Shown piece after piece: positions 25,097 through 35,185 of a DNA stretch of 42,031 nt. The stretch is taken from assembly GCF_016743215.1 (NCBI RefSeq), contig NZ_VRZC01000013.1:1-42031 (forward strand), read 5' to 3'. The position numbers and the translations under genes were made by a program. The stretch's first letter is position 1; the number at the start of each line of letters is the position of its first letter. The DNA comes from Geminocystis sp. GBBB08. Its GTDB lineage: Bacteria > Cyanobacteriota > Cyanobacteriia > Cyanobacteriales > Cyanobacteriaceae. The notes below the pieces were generated by a model that was not told where the DNA came from, searched no databases, and saw only the letters and a program-made list of their open reading frames with translations.

Positions 25097-26155
25097 ATGA
25101 AAGATCATCCTTATCTTACTTTTACCCTCAATGATTCAATTTATGGTATCGATACCTTTGCCGTTGAGGAAATTTTCTTTTTACCCGAATTAACTCCCAT
25201 TCCCGAAGCCCCTAGAGATATTATTGGAGTGGTAAATGTGCGAGGTGAAATTTTGCCTGTAATGGATATTAATCTTCGTTTTGGGTATCATGAAGAAGAT
25301 CATCATATTACAGATAGTGTTATTGTTCTTAAATCTGATAATTTAAGGGTTGGTATCATTGTCAATCAAGTCGAAGAAGTCAAAAATATTGAAGATACTG
25401 CTATTAGTGAGGAAATTTCTATCGGTAGAGATTCTATTGTTAGTCAACGGCGTAAATTTATCTCTGGTATTGCCCGAAAAGATGAGAATATTATCGTGAT
25501 TCTTGACTCAAATCATTTAATCCATTACATCGAAAAACAAGAAATTACTCAAGATTTAAGTGATCTTTCTCAAGATAATATTAATGAAGATTATTTAGCT
25601 TTAGAAAAAAGACCCGTTTTTTGTCCAAATGCGACTTCAGAAGAAAGAGAAATTTACCGTCAACGAGCTAATAATTTAAGACAAACAACTGAAACTGAGG
25701 AAAAAGAAGGTTATAAACCTCTTGCCATTATTGCTTTAGACGATGAGTTTTTCGGAATGGATTTAAGTATTGTTAGAGAATTTACCGATATTAGTCATTT
25801 AACCCCAATCCCGTGTTGCCCTCATCATATCATTGGTAACATGAATTTACGAGGAGAGATTTTAACTTTGGTAGATATTAGAAATTTACTAAATCTTTCC
25901 CAAAAGGATATGAGTAATAAATCTCAGGCGATCGTGGTACAAGTAGATGATATAGTGGCGGGAATAAAAGTAGAGGAGGTTGTTGATGTAATGTTCTTAA
26001 ATCCAAAAGAGATTACTTCTATACCTACTGCCCTTCATTCCTTTAACGATGAGTATTTACAAGGCACTGCTCCTTATCGGGATAAAATGATGACTATTCT
26101 TGATCTTCCCAAAATTTTATTAAGTAATGCTTTAGTAGTAGAAGAACTTGTTTAA
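25097..26155 (+). CDS. Protein with two CheW-like domains
   Basis: A 352-residue soluble protein with two CheW-like domains: about 5-150 (YLTFTLNDSIYGIDTFAVEE, IIGVVNVRGEILPVMDI) and about 212-345 (LAIIALDDEFFGMDLSIVRE, IIGNMNLRGEILTLVDI). Both keep the VRGEILP/LRGEILT strand that docks to receptor and CheA. A charged linker (about 150-210) separates them. CheW proteins couple receptors to CheA; a tandem form could bridge two partners or cross-link an array. It lies directly downstream of the chemoreceptor, so the pair probably works together. cheA and response-regulator genes are not in the window. It is not a CheV, because no receiver domain is present. Confidence 0.9.
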   Translation: MKDHPYLTFTLNDSIYGIDTFAVEEIFFLPELTPIPEAPRDIIGVVNVRGEILPVMDINLRFGYHEEDHHITDSVIVLKSDNLRVGIIVNQVEEVKNIEDTAISEEISIGRDSIVSQRRKFISGIARKDENIIVILDSNHLIHYIEKQEITQDLSDLSQDNINEDYLALEKRPVFCPNATSEEREIYRQRANNLRQTTETEEKEGYKPLAIIALDDEFFGMDLSIVREFTDISHLTPIPCCPHHIIGNMNLRGEILTLVDIRNLLNLSQKDMSNKSQAIVVQVDDIVAGIKVEEVVDVMFLNPKEITSIPTALHSFNDEYLQGTAPYRDKMMTILDLPKILLSNALVVEELV

Positions 26156-26533
26156 CTGGTCATTACAAGTACTTAAAAGTTATAAAACAATAGACTTCTC
26201 CAAAAAATCTGATTTTAACTCAGGGATCATTAAAAACATAGCCTAAATTCATAAATAGTTTATTAGAATTGATTGCATTTTTAATTATTGGAGATGCCTA
26301 ATAAATAGTGATGGGGTGAATAAGTAGGGGATTAATGAGAAGATAAAATTTTTTCTTAGGGAAATAAAGTTAAAGTTATAGAAATCTCTTATAACTCTCC
26401 TTTAATCTTAACAGGGTTGTTTTATTTTCGACTAGAAAAGAAATAGTAAAAAAAAGAGAAGAAAAAGTGCAAAGACGCAAAGAATACTATTAAGTTATTA
26501 TCTAAGGATAAGGATAATCAGGAGATTGAGGAG
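26156..26533. other. Gene-free stretch before the TamB-like gene
   Basis: A 378-bp AT-rich region. It contains one imperfectly placed hairpin, AGTTATA (26374-26380) with TATAACT (26390-26396), but no T run after it, so it is not a convincing terminator. The TamB-like gene has a GAGG Shine-Dalgarno at its end. Nothing else is seen. Confidence 0.6.
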
Positions 26534-29500
26534 ATGACTAATCAACAACCAAGGAATTCAGAAGAGAATCAACAACAGTCGTTAAGTTTCGGGGAAAAAT
26601 TGACTGCTATCATCGCAAAACCCCAGACTCAGTTGGTTTCTTTGTTAACAATAATGGCGATTGTTGCTGGTGGTTATGTCGTAAGTCGGCATTTAATCAC
26701 AAAGGTTATTCCTTCACAAATGGAAAAAGAGTTAGAAAGAATTTTTGACAGGGATGTTAGTTTAGGGAAAGTTACCAGTTTTTCTTGGAATCAAGTTATT
26801 ATTGAAAATTTAGCGATTCCACCCACAAAAAAAGATGTTAGTTTTGTCGAAATAGACGCTATAAAAATTAATGTAGATTTGTTGTCTTTAATTTTCCATC
26901 GTCATTTATTGTTAGATATTATCGCCTCCGATGTCAATGGTTATGCGCAGTTAGATACTTTATTTGATATTCAGAAGCAAAAGACGTTACCAAATTCTCT
27001 AAAGTTACCCCCTTTACCGATTGAGACAATTATTAGTTTAAGGTTAAATCATAGCAAAATCGCCATTACTCCGAATATGGAAACAAAGGCGGTAGAGATA
27101 AAAACGAAAGGAAAACTTAAGTTAATTTATGATAATGATACTCAACCTTTAAGTTATGAGTTAGAGAATACGATTAATAATAGTGAGATTAACATTAAGG
27201 GAGAAACTTTATTAAGCAACACCAGTAGTAAAAATGAGTTAGAAATTCGTTATCTTTATTTGCCTGAAGTTGTCTCATTAATTCCTAATTTACCTTTAGA
27301 GATAAAGGAAGGAAGACTTAACAGTAATTTAGAATTAGTTACTCTTTCTTTGCCACAATTTCCACAGACAATTATCACCGGTAAAATTAGCTTAGAAGAT
27401 GTGGAAGGAAAACTCAATATTAACGAGATTAATGTTAGCAAAGAGATTAATAATATTCAGAAGGTAACAGATAAGGAAAAATCGAGGAAGATTCCCCTCT
27501 TGGAAAAAAGTTTTACTGGTAATGCTTCTTTAAATTTGCAAAACAATTCTCTTAATATTGAAACTGCTAATTTTACTTTCGGTGAGTTAGGAGGTTTTGT
27601 TAAGGGTGATATTGGTATCGACACTGGTTATAATTTGATGGCGAATCTTAATCCCGTTATTATCAGTAAAGTTTTACCGAGTTTAAATATTCAATCACCT
27701 GTTAAAGTTGATGGTTTATTATCAGGGAATTTTCTTGTCAAGGGAGAAATAGACAATCCGCAAATTTTAGGAAAAGTGAGGATAAAAAATAGTCAAGTAG
27801 ATAAATTAGAGTTAGGAGAAATTAATAGTCAATTTTTGGCAAATTTAGATAACGTCACCATCAAAGAAGTAACGGTTAAACCACCAACAGGAGGGAAAAT
27901 TGTCACTCAAGGAGTGATTAATACTAATTTTAGTCAAACTCTTAACGAAGGAAAATCAATAAAAGTGGAGAAGATTCCTTTCAATTTTCGATTTACTGCC
28001 AATTTACCTTCCACAGAGTTAATTAATAGTTATGATATTTTACCAACTGGCATTGATATAGGAAATTTGTTGACAGCAGGAGAAATTAAAGGGAATCTTA
28101 ACCAACCTCAAGGAAGAATATCTTTTTCACTGCCGAATATAACGGGAGAAAAATTAGGAATCATTTCGACACAAGGAAAATTTGTTATCAACAAAAATGA
28201 AGTTAATCTTCTGGATACCGAGTTAGTCATAAATAAAAGTCGTATCCAAATTAATGGTGAGAGTAATTTTAAGGAAAAAACTTGGCAACTTTCCGCACTT
28301 AGTAACAATATCAATCTAACTCCTTTCCTTGATCAATTTTGTCAAACTTCTGCTAACTGTGAGAATCTTCCCGTCAATTTTTCTTTGCCGATAAAAGCGA
28401 AAGATTTAGATATTAGTTTAAAAGGAAGTTTTGAAGAAGAGGAGACACAGAGACAGGGAGATTTGTTAGTTAATATTTCTGAAAAGGAAGAGAAGAGACA
28501 TGATGAAAGTAACGGGTTGGCAAAAATTAATTTTAATAATGTAGAAGGAGAAGGAAAAGTTAACCTTGTTATCAATGATGGTAATTTACGATTAGATACT
28601 CGTTTAGTTAATGGCAATTTATTTATTAACGGTAAGGCTAATCAAATTTCTGTCAATAATTTATTCCCTTCTTTACCGACAACTACTCATCTTATTAGTA
28701 GTCAATTTAAAATTAGTGGTGACGTTAAGGAGTTAATTGACATCGGTAACGAAAATAGAGAGAATCTTCCTCCGAGTTTAACTTTTTCTGCTGATAGTCA
28801 ATTACGCATTGAAAATGGTTTAGTTGAAACTGCTACTAAAATTGATGAGGAAAAGACAGAATTTTCTGCGGATTTTCTTAGTCAACTTAGTCTTAATCAA
28901 TTTATTCCTACTCTTAATGGTGAAGTTAACTCTAGTCAGATAAATTTGTCAGCAAAAACGAAGGAGTTATATCAATTAGCTAGACAATCTTTTAACTTCC
29001 ATAATTTTTCTACTATTAATAGTCTTAACTTGACGGGAAATTTTCAAGGTAGGTTAGCGGATGGTAATTTTAATACCCAGGCAAGGATAAATAATGGCAT
29101 CTTTTCCTTAGATGGAGTCACGAAAAATATTTCCCTTTCTCAACTGTTACCTGAGACGAAGATAAATGCTAAAAATCTCAATACTAATATCAGTATCTCT
29201 AGTAATTTTTCTGAGTTAGTGACTTTTGCGATTAACTATATAGATAGTCAAAGTTTTTCTCCTTTGCCGAGTTTAAATCTTCTTGTGGATGGTAAAACAA
29301 ATATTGCGCAAGGAAGAATCTTCCTCTCTACGAAAATTAATAACAGTCAATGGCAAAGTAATATTAAAACTCAAAATCTTAATCTCGAAAGTTTTAATCA
29401 ACAATTGGCTTTTCTTCCTTCTTCTTTCTTCCTTGAAAAAGAGATAAAAGGAGTTAAGCAATTTAATAACGTCAACAGTGAAATAAATATGAGGGGAAAT

Positions 29501-32500
29501 CTTCCCGTTTTTGGCGAGAAAATCACTTCTTTTCCTGTCAATCTTGAGTCAGCGTTTATTGAGGCAGGGAAAAATACTGTCAATGCAAAAGGTAATTTTA
29601 ATCTTGTCAATATCTTAACTAAACCAGATGTTAATAATTTACAACTGCAAGTAACAGCTAACTCTAACTTAAATATTATTCCTATTAATCAACTTTTTTC
29701 TCAAGAATCTTCTCGTCAAGGTGTCAATTTTCTTCCGCAATCACTGAATCTTGAAGGCAAGGTTAATTTTCAAGGAGTCTTGTCGGCGCAAAATTTATTA
29801 ACTAATCCACTAGGTAAAAATAATCTTAATATTGAGGGAAACTTAAGCCTAACTAACCTTAACTTTAATCAACTAAAATTTGAGTCTTTGTTGACGGGAA
29901 AAGTTGCTATCAATCCCAGTCAAAAAATTGTCTTAGATTTACGAGGAAAAGAAGACATCATCGCCGCTAACTTTGTCAAACAAAATTTATCAATTCCTTC
30001 GGCAAATTTAACTTTACCCTTCACTCCTAATAGTTTAGAAATTAATAAAATAGGAAACTTCCCCTTCAACTTTCAAGGAAGACGAGAAGATAATCAGTTT
30101 ATTGTTTCCCTTCACAACTTTTCTTTAGAAACTCTGCAACTGCAACCGGTGATTAGTTATGGAATCAAGGGGAAAATTCAAGGAAACTTGGCGACAAATT
30201 TTACTCTTAATTTAACTGACTTAACTGCTAAAGGTGACTTAAAGTTAAATAATCTTGGTATTGGCAACATTATCGGTAAGCAATTTACCACTAATTTTTA
30301 CTATCAAAATAATATCGCTCAATTAGATAACGGGCAACTAAAATTTGGTGAAACTATCTATGACTTGCAAGGAAAAATTAACTTAGCAACTCAAGACATC
30401 CAAGGCAAAATTAACTTACAAGGCAAAATTGAAGACATTTTTAACACCTTGAAAATAACCGATGTCGCTACCTTAACTGGTTTACTAAAACAATGGCAAA
30501 ATGAAAATTATTTCGTTGCCGCTTCTGCTATCCCTAGTCAATCTTTAGGAAACCAAGATGATTCCATCAAAACAAAAGTTAATCTACTTTCTAGTATAGA
30601 TGATCAAATCCGGGCGATCGCAAAACAAATAGAATCTGGTACAATACCTAATGATTTAGATATATCGGGCGCTTATGAAGGGGAGATTCTTCTCGGTGGC
30701 AAACTATCGTTACCTGAGATTGGGGTTAACTTAGAAGGCAATCAATGGCAATGGCTACCGCAACAACCTTTTCCGAATATCGTCAATAGTTTGGGTTTAA
30801 TAATACAAGAAAGTCAAGCAATTCCCATTCAAAAAATTGCCTTAAATGCCAACTTCAAAAATGATAATCTAACAGTCAATCCTTTTCGCTTAAATCTTGG
30901 CAACAGTCAAATTTTCTTTGCCGGAAATCTATCACCAAAAACCCAAGAAGGTAAGTTTCAAATAATAGACTTTCCTCTAGATTTCGTTACTGCTTTTTTT
31001 CCTCTACCTTTCGATATTAACAGTTTAATTGATATGGAAGGTAACATCGCTGGAAATTTGCTCAATCCTGAAATAAAAGGCAACCTAACTTTAAATAATA
31101 CTGCCCTCGATGGAGCAATAATTGAAGATAAAATAAACACCGAATTTACCTATAAAAACTATCAACTAGATATAGCAACTATTGATAGTAAAAATATTAA
31201 TTTTAATGCTTCTCTGCCTTACCATCCATTAACTATAACAGATAAACCTGCGATTATTAATTTACAACTAGATACCGAAAACATAACATTTTTAGAATTA
31301 CTTACCAAAGGGCAATTGCAATTAAAGCAAGGAAAAATATCAACAAATTTAGCCATAAAAATAGATTCATTTAATAAGCTGTTTAATAACTTTAATATTG
31401 ATAAAATAAAGCTAGGAGGAAACATAAACTTTGAAGATGCAATAATAAATAGTGTTAGTTTAAATACTCCTGTTAATTTATCAGGCAATATTAACTTAAT
31501 AGAAGAAAAACAAGCAATTGATGTAAGTAATTTAGAGGCAAAAATTAACAATACTGATATTAAGATAACTGGAATTTTACCCCTAATCAATCCATTAAAA
31601 GATAACGAAAATATTCTAACTTTAAATATTCCTAATCAAGCCTTACAAGTAAAAAATATTTACTCAGGAAAAGTTGATGCTGATATCAAGATTGATGGTA
31701 CAGTATTAAAACCTAAAATTGGCGGTTATGTAAGTTTAAATAATGGTAACTTTAGTCTTAGAGAAACAGAAACCAATAATAATGTATCCCAACCCAAAAA
31801 TAAACAACTGTCAGAAGATTGGTTGGGGAAAAAATCCGCCTCAAATTCTAGTTTCTTTCAGCCAGAGTTACAAAATTTTACTTTAAAACTAAATAATACA
31901 ACAGCAAATCAATGGCGATTTTATCGCTTTTTATTTGGCGGAGAATTAGTGCTTAACGGGGGAGTACTTAATTTAGAAAATCTTAGGGCCGATGGGGCAA
32001 TAAACATCCGTAGAGGGCAAATTTATCTGGGGGGTGCAAGTCCTTTAGTAAGTTTAACTTCTGATTTAGCTGTAGGACAAACTACATTTTTCTTATCTCG
32101 CACGAATAATAATAGAATAATCTTTGATAAAAATGAAAATATCCTCAATCCTGACATTGATTTAGAGTTACAAGCTGACATTGTAGATTATTCGAGACAA
32201 TTACCAACTACTCAACAAAACGAAATATCCGATCCGATTATAAGGGGAGGAAGGGGAGAAAATATACAGGTGGTATTAGGAATTAAAGGAGGATTAGCTC
32301 AATTATTACCAGTATTAGGAGATAATAATTATGGTGTGTGTCGTGTACCTGCTTCTACTCCGATAGCTGATAATATACAACTATCACCCTCACAATTAGA
32401 TAAAGTGTCACAATGTATCAATTTAGCGGTATTAAATAAACAAGGCACAAATTTGAATCTATTAAATTCCCCTTTAGTGTCTCTTAGTAGTACACCTAAC

Positions 32501-32815
32501 CGTAGTGAAGGGGAGTTAATTAACTTAATTATAGGGGGACAATTGTTCAATTTAGCCACTCAATTACAGGAGTTAAGTGGAGAGCAATTATTTGAAAATG
32601 GTTTAGTACAATTTATTTTAGTACCTTTAGCCAATAATATCAGTTTTGGGGTCAATGAAAAAGTAAGTACATGGGGTAAACCTTTAGGAATGAAAGATTT
32701 GAGAGTTTTTCCGTTAGTAGAGGGGGTGTATGAAGTGAAAGATAACTCTAATGTGACAGTTTCTTATGACTATATATATGGAGAATTTAAAGTGCGTTAT
32801 CAGATGCGATTTTAA
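26534..32815 (+). CDS. TamB-like translocation/assembly module protein (DUF490), giant
   Basis: A 2093-residue AsmA/TamB-type protein. One N-terminal membrane anchor (about 35-58) is followed by some 1,600 residues of low-complexity, Asn-, Leu- and Ile-rich beta sequence, with many short blocks of the kind LNLxGNFQG and LxLEGNxQW. This is the pattern of the long groove-shaped beta-taco bridge that runs from inner to outer membrane. The C-terminal TamB domain (about 1730-2093) has DGAINIRRGQIYLGG, NPDIDLELQADI, IQVVLGIKGGL and LINLIIGGQLF, and ends YGEFKVRYQMRF with a terminal aromatic, as in proteins that engage the outer membrane. In bacteria TamB-like proteins help outer-membrane protein assembly or carry phospholipids; the cyanobacterial versions are not well studied. 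No Omp85 gene is adjacent. Confidence 0.92.
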   Translation: MTNQQPRNSEENQQQSLSFGEKLTAIIAKPQTQLVSLLTIMAIVAGGYVVSRHLITKVIPSQMEKELERIFDRDVSLGKVTSFSWNQVIIENLAIPPTKKDVSFVEIDAIKINVDLLSLIFHRHLLLDIIASDVNGYAQLDTLFDIQKQKTLPNSLKLPPLPIETIISLRLNHSKIAITPNMETKAVEIKTKGKLKLIYDNDTQPLSYELENTINNSEINIKGETLLSNTSSKNELEIRYLYLPEVVSLIPNLPLEIKEGRLNSNLELVTLSLPQFPQTIITGKISLEDVEGKLNINEINVSKEINNIQKVTDKEKSRKIPLLEKSFTGNASLNLQNNSLNIETANFTFGELGGFVKGDIGIDTGYNLMANLNPVIISKVLPSLNIQSPVKVDGLLSGNFLVKGEIDNPQILGKVRIKNSQVDKLELGEINSQFLANLDNVTIKEVTVKPPTGGKIVTQGVINTNFSQTLNEGKSIKVEKIPFNFRFTANLPSTELINSYDILPTGIDIGNLLTAGEIKGNLNQPQGRISFSLPNITGEKLGIISTQGKFVINKNEVNLLDTELVINKSRIQINGESNFKEKTWQLSALSNNINLTPFLDQFCQTSANCENLPVNFSLPIKAKDLDISLKGSFEEEETQRQGDLLVNISEKEEKRHDESNGLAKINFNNVEGEGKVNLVINDGNLRLDTRLVNGNLFINGKANQISVNNLFPSLPTTTHLISSQFKISGDVKELIDIGNENRENLPPSLTFSADSQLRIENGLVETATKIDEEKTEFSADFLSQLSLNQFIPTLNGEVNSSQINLSAKTKELYQLARQSFNFHNFSTINSLNLTGNFQGRLADGNFNTQARINNGIFSLDGVTKNISLSQLLPETKINAKNLNTNISISSNFSELVTFAINYIDSQSFSPLPSLNLLVDGKTNIAQGRIFLSTKINNSQWQSNIKTQNLNLESFNQQLAFLPSSFFLEKEIKGVKQFNNVNSEINMRGNLPVFGEKITSFPVNLESAFIEAGKNTVNAKGNFNLVNILTKPDVNNLQLQVTANSNLNIIPINQLFSQESSRQGVNFLPQSLNLEGKVNFQGVLSAQNLLTNPLGKNNLNIEGNLSLTNLNFNQLKFESLLTGKVAINPSQKIVLDLRGKEDIIAANFVKQNLSIPSANLTLPFTPNSLEINKIGNFPFNFQGRREDNQFIVSLHNFSLETLQLQPVISYGIKGKIQGNLATNFTLNLTDLTAKGDLKLNNLGIGNIIGKQFTTNFYYQNNIAQLDNGQLKFGETIYDLQGKINLATQDIQGKINLQGKIEDIFNTLKITDVATLTGLLKQWQNENYFVAASAIPSQSLGNQDDSIKTKVNLLSSIDDQIRAIAKQIESGTIPNDLDISGAYEGEILLGGKLSLPEIGVNLEGNQWQWLPQQPFPNIVNSLGLIIQESQAIPIQKIALNANFKNDNLTVNPFRLNLGNSQIFFAGNLSPKTQEGKFQIIDFPLDFVTAFFPLPFDINSLIDMEGNIAGNLLNPEIKGNLTLNNTALDGAIIEDKINTEFTYKNYQLDIATIDSKNINFNASLPYHPLTITDKPAIINLQLDTENITFLELLTKGQLQLKQGKISTNLAIKIDSFNKLFNNFNIDKIKLGGNINFEDAIINSVSLNTPVNLSGNINLIEEKQAIDVSNLEAKINNTDIKITGILPLINPLKDNENILTLNIPNQALQVKNIYSGKVDADIKIDGTVLKPKIGGYVSLNNGNFSLRETETNNNVSQPKNKQLSEDWLGKKSASNSSFFQPELQNFTLKLNNTTANQWRFYRFLFGGELVLNGGVLNLENLRADGAINIRRGQIYLGGASPLVSLTSDLAVGQTTFFLSRTNNNRIIFDKNENILNPDIDLELQADIVDYSRQLPTTQQNEISDPIIRGGRGENIQVVLGIKGGLAQLLPVLGDNNYGVCRVPASTPIADNIQLSPSQLDKVSQCINLAVLNKQGTNLNLLNSPLVSLSSTPNRSEGELINLIIGGQLFNLATQLQELSGEQLFENGLVQFILVPLANNISFGVNEKVSTWGKPLGMKDLRVFPLVEGVYEVKDNSNVTVSYDYIYGEFKVRYQMRF

Positions 32816-32927
32816 CGATTGACAATTAAGAATGAGCTACTAAGCTATTAAAATATTAATTATGCGGAATATAAGTTAAAATTCAGAAAGTGTTTTTTTG
32901 CTATTTTATTCTTATGGGCTAAATTAT

Positions 32928-33740
32928 ATGTTAAGACTAATTATCGTCACGGTGCTTTTTTGTCTGTTTTTTTTTAATACCCCTACCATCGCCACAGAAA
33001 TAATTAATACTCCCTTTACGGAAGCACAATTACAAGAAGGAGAAAATATCGCTGAAGAAGCGTTAAAAGCAACGGAAAAAGGTGATTTTACCCTCGCCGA
33101 AAACTATTGGAGTCAATTAATCGAAAAATTCCCTACAAATCCCGCCGTGTGGAGTAACCGTGGCAACGCTAGAGTTAGTCAAAATAAATTAGAAGAAGCT
33201 ATTGCTGACTATAACGAGTCTATCAAACTTGCACCGAATGCACCAGATCCTTATCTTAATCGTGGTACTGCCTATGAAAGTTTAAAAGAATATGAAAAAG
33301 CGATCGCTGATTATGAAAAAGTGTTGACATTAGATCCAGAAGATGCTATGGCTTATAATAACTTGGGTAATGCGAAAGCTGGATTAAAAGATTGGGAAAC
33401 GGCGGTGAAATATTATCATAAAGCCACAGAATTATCCCCTCAATTTGCCTTTGCTGGTGCGAATGAATCTCTTGCTTTGTATCAAATCGGCAAAAAAGAT
33501 GAAGCTTTAAAAAAAATGCGTAATCTTGTGCGTAAATATCCGATGTTTCCTGATATGAGAGCTGCTTTAACGGCGGTTTTATGGGAAAATGGGAAACAAG
33601 GGGAAGCTGAAAGTAATTGGGTTGCTACTATTGGCATTGATAGTCGTTATAAAGATGTTGAATGGTTGAAGGAAGTTAGACGTTGGCCCCCTAATATGGT
33701 TGTAGCATTAGAAAAATTTTTAACTATAGACGGAAATTAA
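32928..33740 (+). CDS. Exported tetratricopeptide repeat protein
   Basis: A 270-residue protein. A signal peptide (about 1-23: MLRLIIVTVL to TIATE) precedes three or four TPR motifs (about 37-175): PAVWSNRGNARVSQNKLEEA, PYLNRGTAYESLKEYEKA and AYNNLGNAKAGLKDWETA are the clearest. A C-terminal helical region ends VVALEKFLTIDGN. TPRs are protein-binding scaffolds; an exported one in a cyanobacterium would act in the lumen or periplasm, possibly in complex assembly. A TTG 30 bp upstream extends the frame, but the ATG at 32928 gives a clean signal peptide and is chosen. It follows the TamB-like gene by 112 bp on the same strand and may share its transcript. The partner is unknown. Confidence 0.85.
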   Translation: MLRLIIVTVLFCLFFFNTPTIATEIINTPFTEAQLQEGENIAEEALKATEKGDFTLAENYWSQLIEKFPTNPAVWSNRGNARVSQNKLEEAIADYNESIKLAPNAPDPYLNRGTAYESLKEYEKAIADYEKVLTLDPEDAMAYNNLGNAKAGLKDWETAVKYYHKATELSPQFAFAGANESLALYQIGKKDEALKKMRNLVRKYPMFPDMRAALTAVLWENGKQGEAESNWVATIGIDSRYKDVEWLKEVRRWPPNMVVALEKFLTIDGN

Positions 33741-33764
33741 AATCATCGGCAATCGGTAATATTG

Positions 33765-33855
33765 AGATCTTGCACCAATACATTAATACTAAGGAGATAA
33801 AAGCAAAAAAATCAATTTCAATAGCTTTAAAATCAATTCTTATCACTCTTCCCTC
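33765..33855. repeat. Dispersed 91-bp intergenic repeat, copy B
   Basis: Gap-free match to 10516-10606 (74 of 91 positions). It lies between the TPR gene and purK. At its right end only a degenerate CTTCCCTC run takes the place of the heptad array of copy A. Confidence 0.85.
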
Positions 33856-33965
33856 ATCTCTTTTCCCAAATCCGCTCCCCTAACCGCCTGATTTATGACG
33901 AATAGTGTAAGATCTGAGTAATAGGCGAAAAATAATCCTAAAATAATTAGTGCAAAAAAATAGCA

Positions 33966-35099
33966 ATGAGAAAAAAAGTTGGAGTTATTGGCGGTGGTCA
34001 GTTAGCATGGATGATGGCACAAGTTGCACCATTGGAAAATATTGATTTATGGGTACAAACTCCTCATCATTCTGATTCTGCTGTGAGTTTAGCTACTCAG
34101 ACTGTTTTTGCCGATATTGATGATGCCATCGCCACTGATATATTAGCTCAAAACTGTGATGTGATTACTTTTGAGAATGAGTTTGTTAATTTAGAAAAGT
34201 TGCAAAAGTTAGCGGATAAAGGGGGCTGTTTTTATCCTCGTCTTTCTAGTTTATCTCCGTTATTGGATAAATATGAGCAAAGATATTTTTTGAAAAATCA
34301 TGGTTTTCGTGTGCCTCATTTTCAGGCTTATAATTCGGAGGCGGATTTTGAGTCTTTTTCTTTTCCCTTAGTGTTAAAAGTCCGTCGTCACGGTTATGAT
34401 GGACAAGGAACTGTCATCATTAAGCATAGAGAAGAATTAAGCTCGATTTTGCCTAAATTTAATGGTATTCCTTTATTAATAGAAGAATTCATTCCTTTTG
34501 AGCGAGAATTAGCTATTGTCGCCGCTCGTAGTGTTAATAATGAAATTAAGATATATCCAGTGGTGGAAACCTATCAAGAAAATCAAGTCTGCCGTTGGGT
34601 AATCGCCCCTGCTTTAATCACTTTGGAGCAAATTAAGGAAATTGAAGCGATCGCCAAAAAACTATTAATAGAGTTGGATTATGTCGGGGTATTAGCCATT
34701 GAGCTATTTTTAAGCAAAAACGGGAAAATTTTAGTAAATGAAACAGCACCCCGCACTCATAATTCAGGACATTACACATTAGATGCTTGTGAAACTTCTC
34801 AATTTGCTTTGCAGTTACAGGCAATTACGGGAAAACCTTTAGGTAATATAAATTTAAAAACTTCTGGAGCATTAATGGTAAATTTACTTGGTTATGAATC
34901 AGCAAATAGTGAATATTTAGAGAAAAGAGAAGCTATTAAAAAATTAGGTGCATTGGTTCATTGGTATGGAAAAACAGAATCTCGTATAGGCAGAAAAATG
35001 GGTCATGTGACGGTGTTGTTAACCGAAAATAACCCAGAAAAAAGGTATCAACAAGGAAAATTAATAGCAGAAAAAATCGAGTTTATTTGGAATAGTTAA
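33966..35099 (+). CDS. purK: 5-(carboxyamino)imidazole ribonucleotide synthase
   Basis: A 377-residue ATP-grasp enzyme. It uses ATP and bicarbonate to carboxylate AIR to N5-CAIR in purine synthesis; PurE then isomerises the product. The N-terminal nucleotide-fold motif GVIGGGQLAWMMAQVA, CDVITFENEFVNLE, the ATP-grasp core KVRRHGYDGQGTVII and LLIEEFIPFERELAIV, and the metal-binding NETAPRTHNSGHYTLDAC block are all characteristic of PurK. The length is usual. No Shine-Dalgarno is obvious. The gene converges on the minus-strand Tic22 gene, and a short hairpin lies between them. Confidence 0.95.
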   Translation: MRKKVGVIGGGQLAWMMAQVAPLENIDLWVQTPHHSDSAVSLATQTVFADIDDAIATDILAQNCDVITFENEFVNLEKLQKLADKGGCFYPRLSSLSPLLDKYEQRYFLKNHGFRVPHFQAYNSEADFESFSFPLVLKVRRHGYDGQGTVIIKHREELSSILPKFNGIPLLIEEFIPFERELAIVAARSVNNEIKIYPVVETYQENQVCRWVIAPALITLEQIKEIEAIAKKLLIELDYVGVLAIELFLSKNGKILVNETAPRTHNSGHYTLDACETSQFALQLQAITGKPLGNINLKTSGALMVNLLGYESANSEYLEKREAIKKLGALVHWYGKTESRIGRKMGHVTVLLTENNPEKRYQQGKLIAEKIEFIWNS

Positions 35100-35137
35100 T
35101 ATTTCACAGTATAAAACATTTACTATAGTTTGTATTA

Positions 35138-35160
35138 AGGGATTTATCCCTGATTTTATT
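35138..35160 (+). terminator. Possible weak terminator after purK
   Basis: The stem AGGGA/TCCCT with loop TTTA is followed by the T-rich GATTTTATT. The stem is only five pairs and the T tract is broken, so this is tentative. Confidence 0.35.
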
Positions 35161-35162
35161 AA

Positions 35163-35185
35163 TTCCTCATTCCTCATTCCTCATT
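35163..35185. repeat. Heptad tandem repeat, TTCCTCA x3
   Basis: Three perfect TTCCTCA units run directly into the stop codon of the minus-strand Tic22 gene. It is the same unit as the repeat at 2201-2229. Confidence 0.9.

Noticed and set aside
31219-31590. Open frame of 123 codons antisense within the TamB-like gene
   Set aside because: Several such frames occur opposite this AT-rich, repetitive gene. None has a start signal or a recognisable protein.
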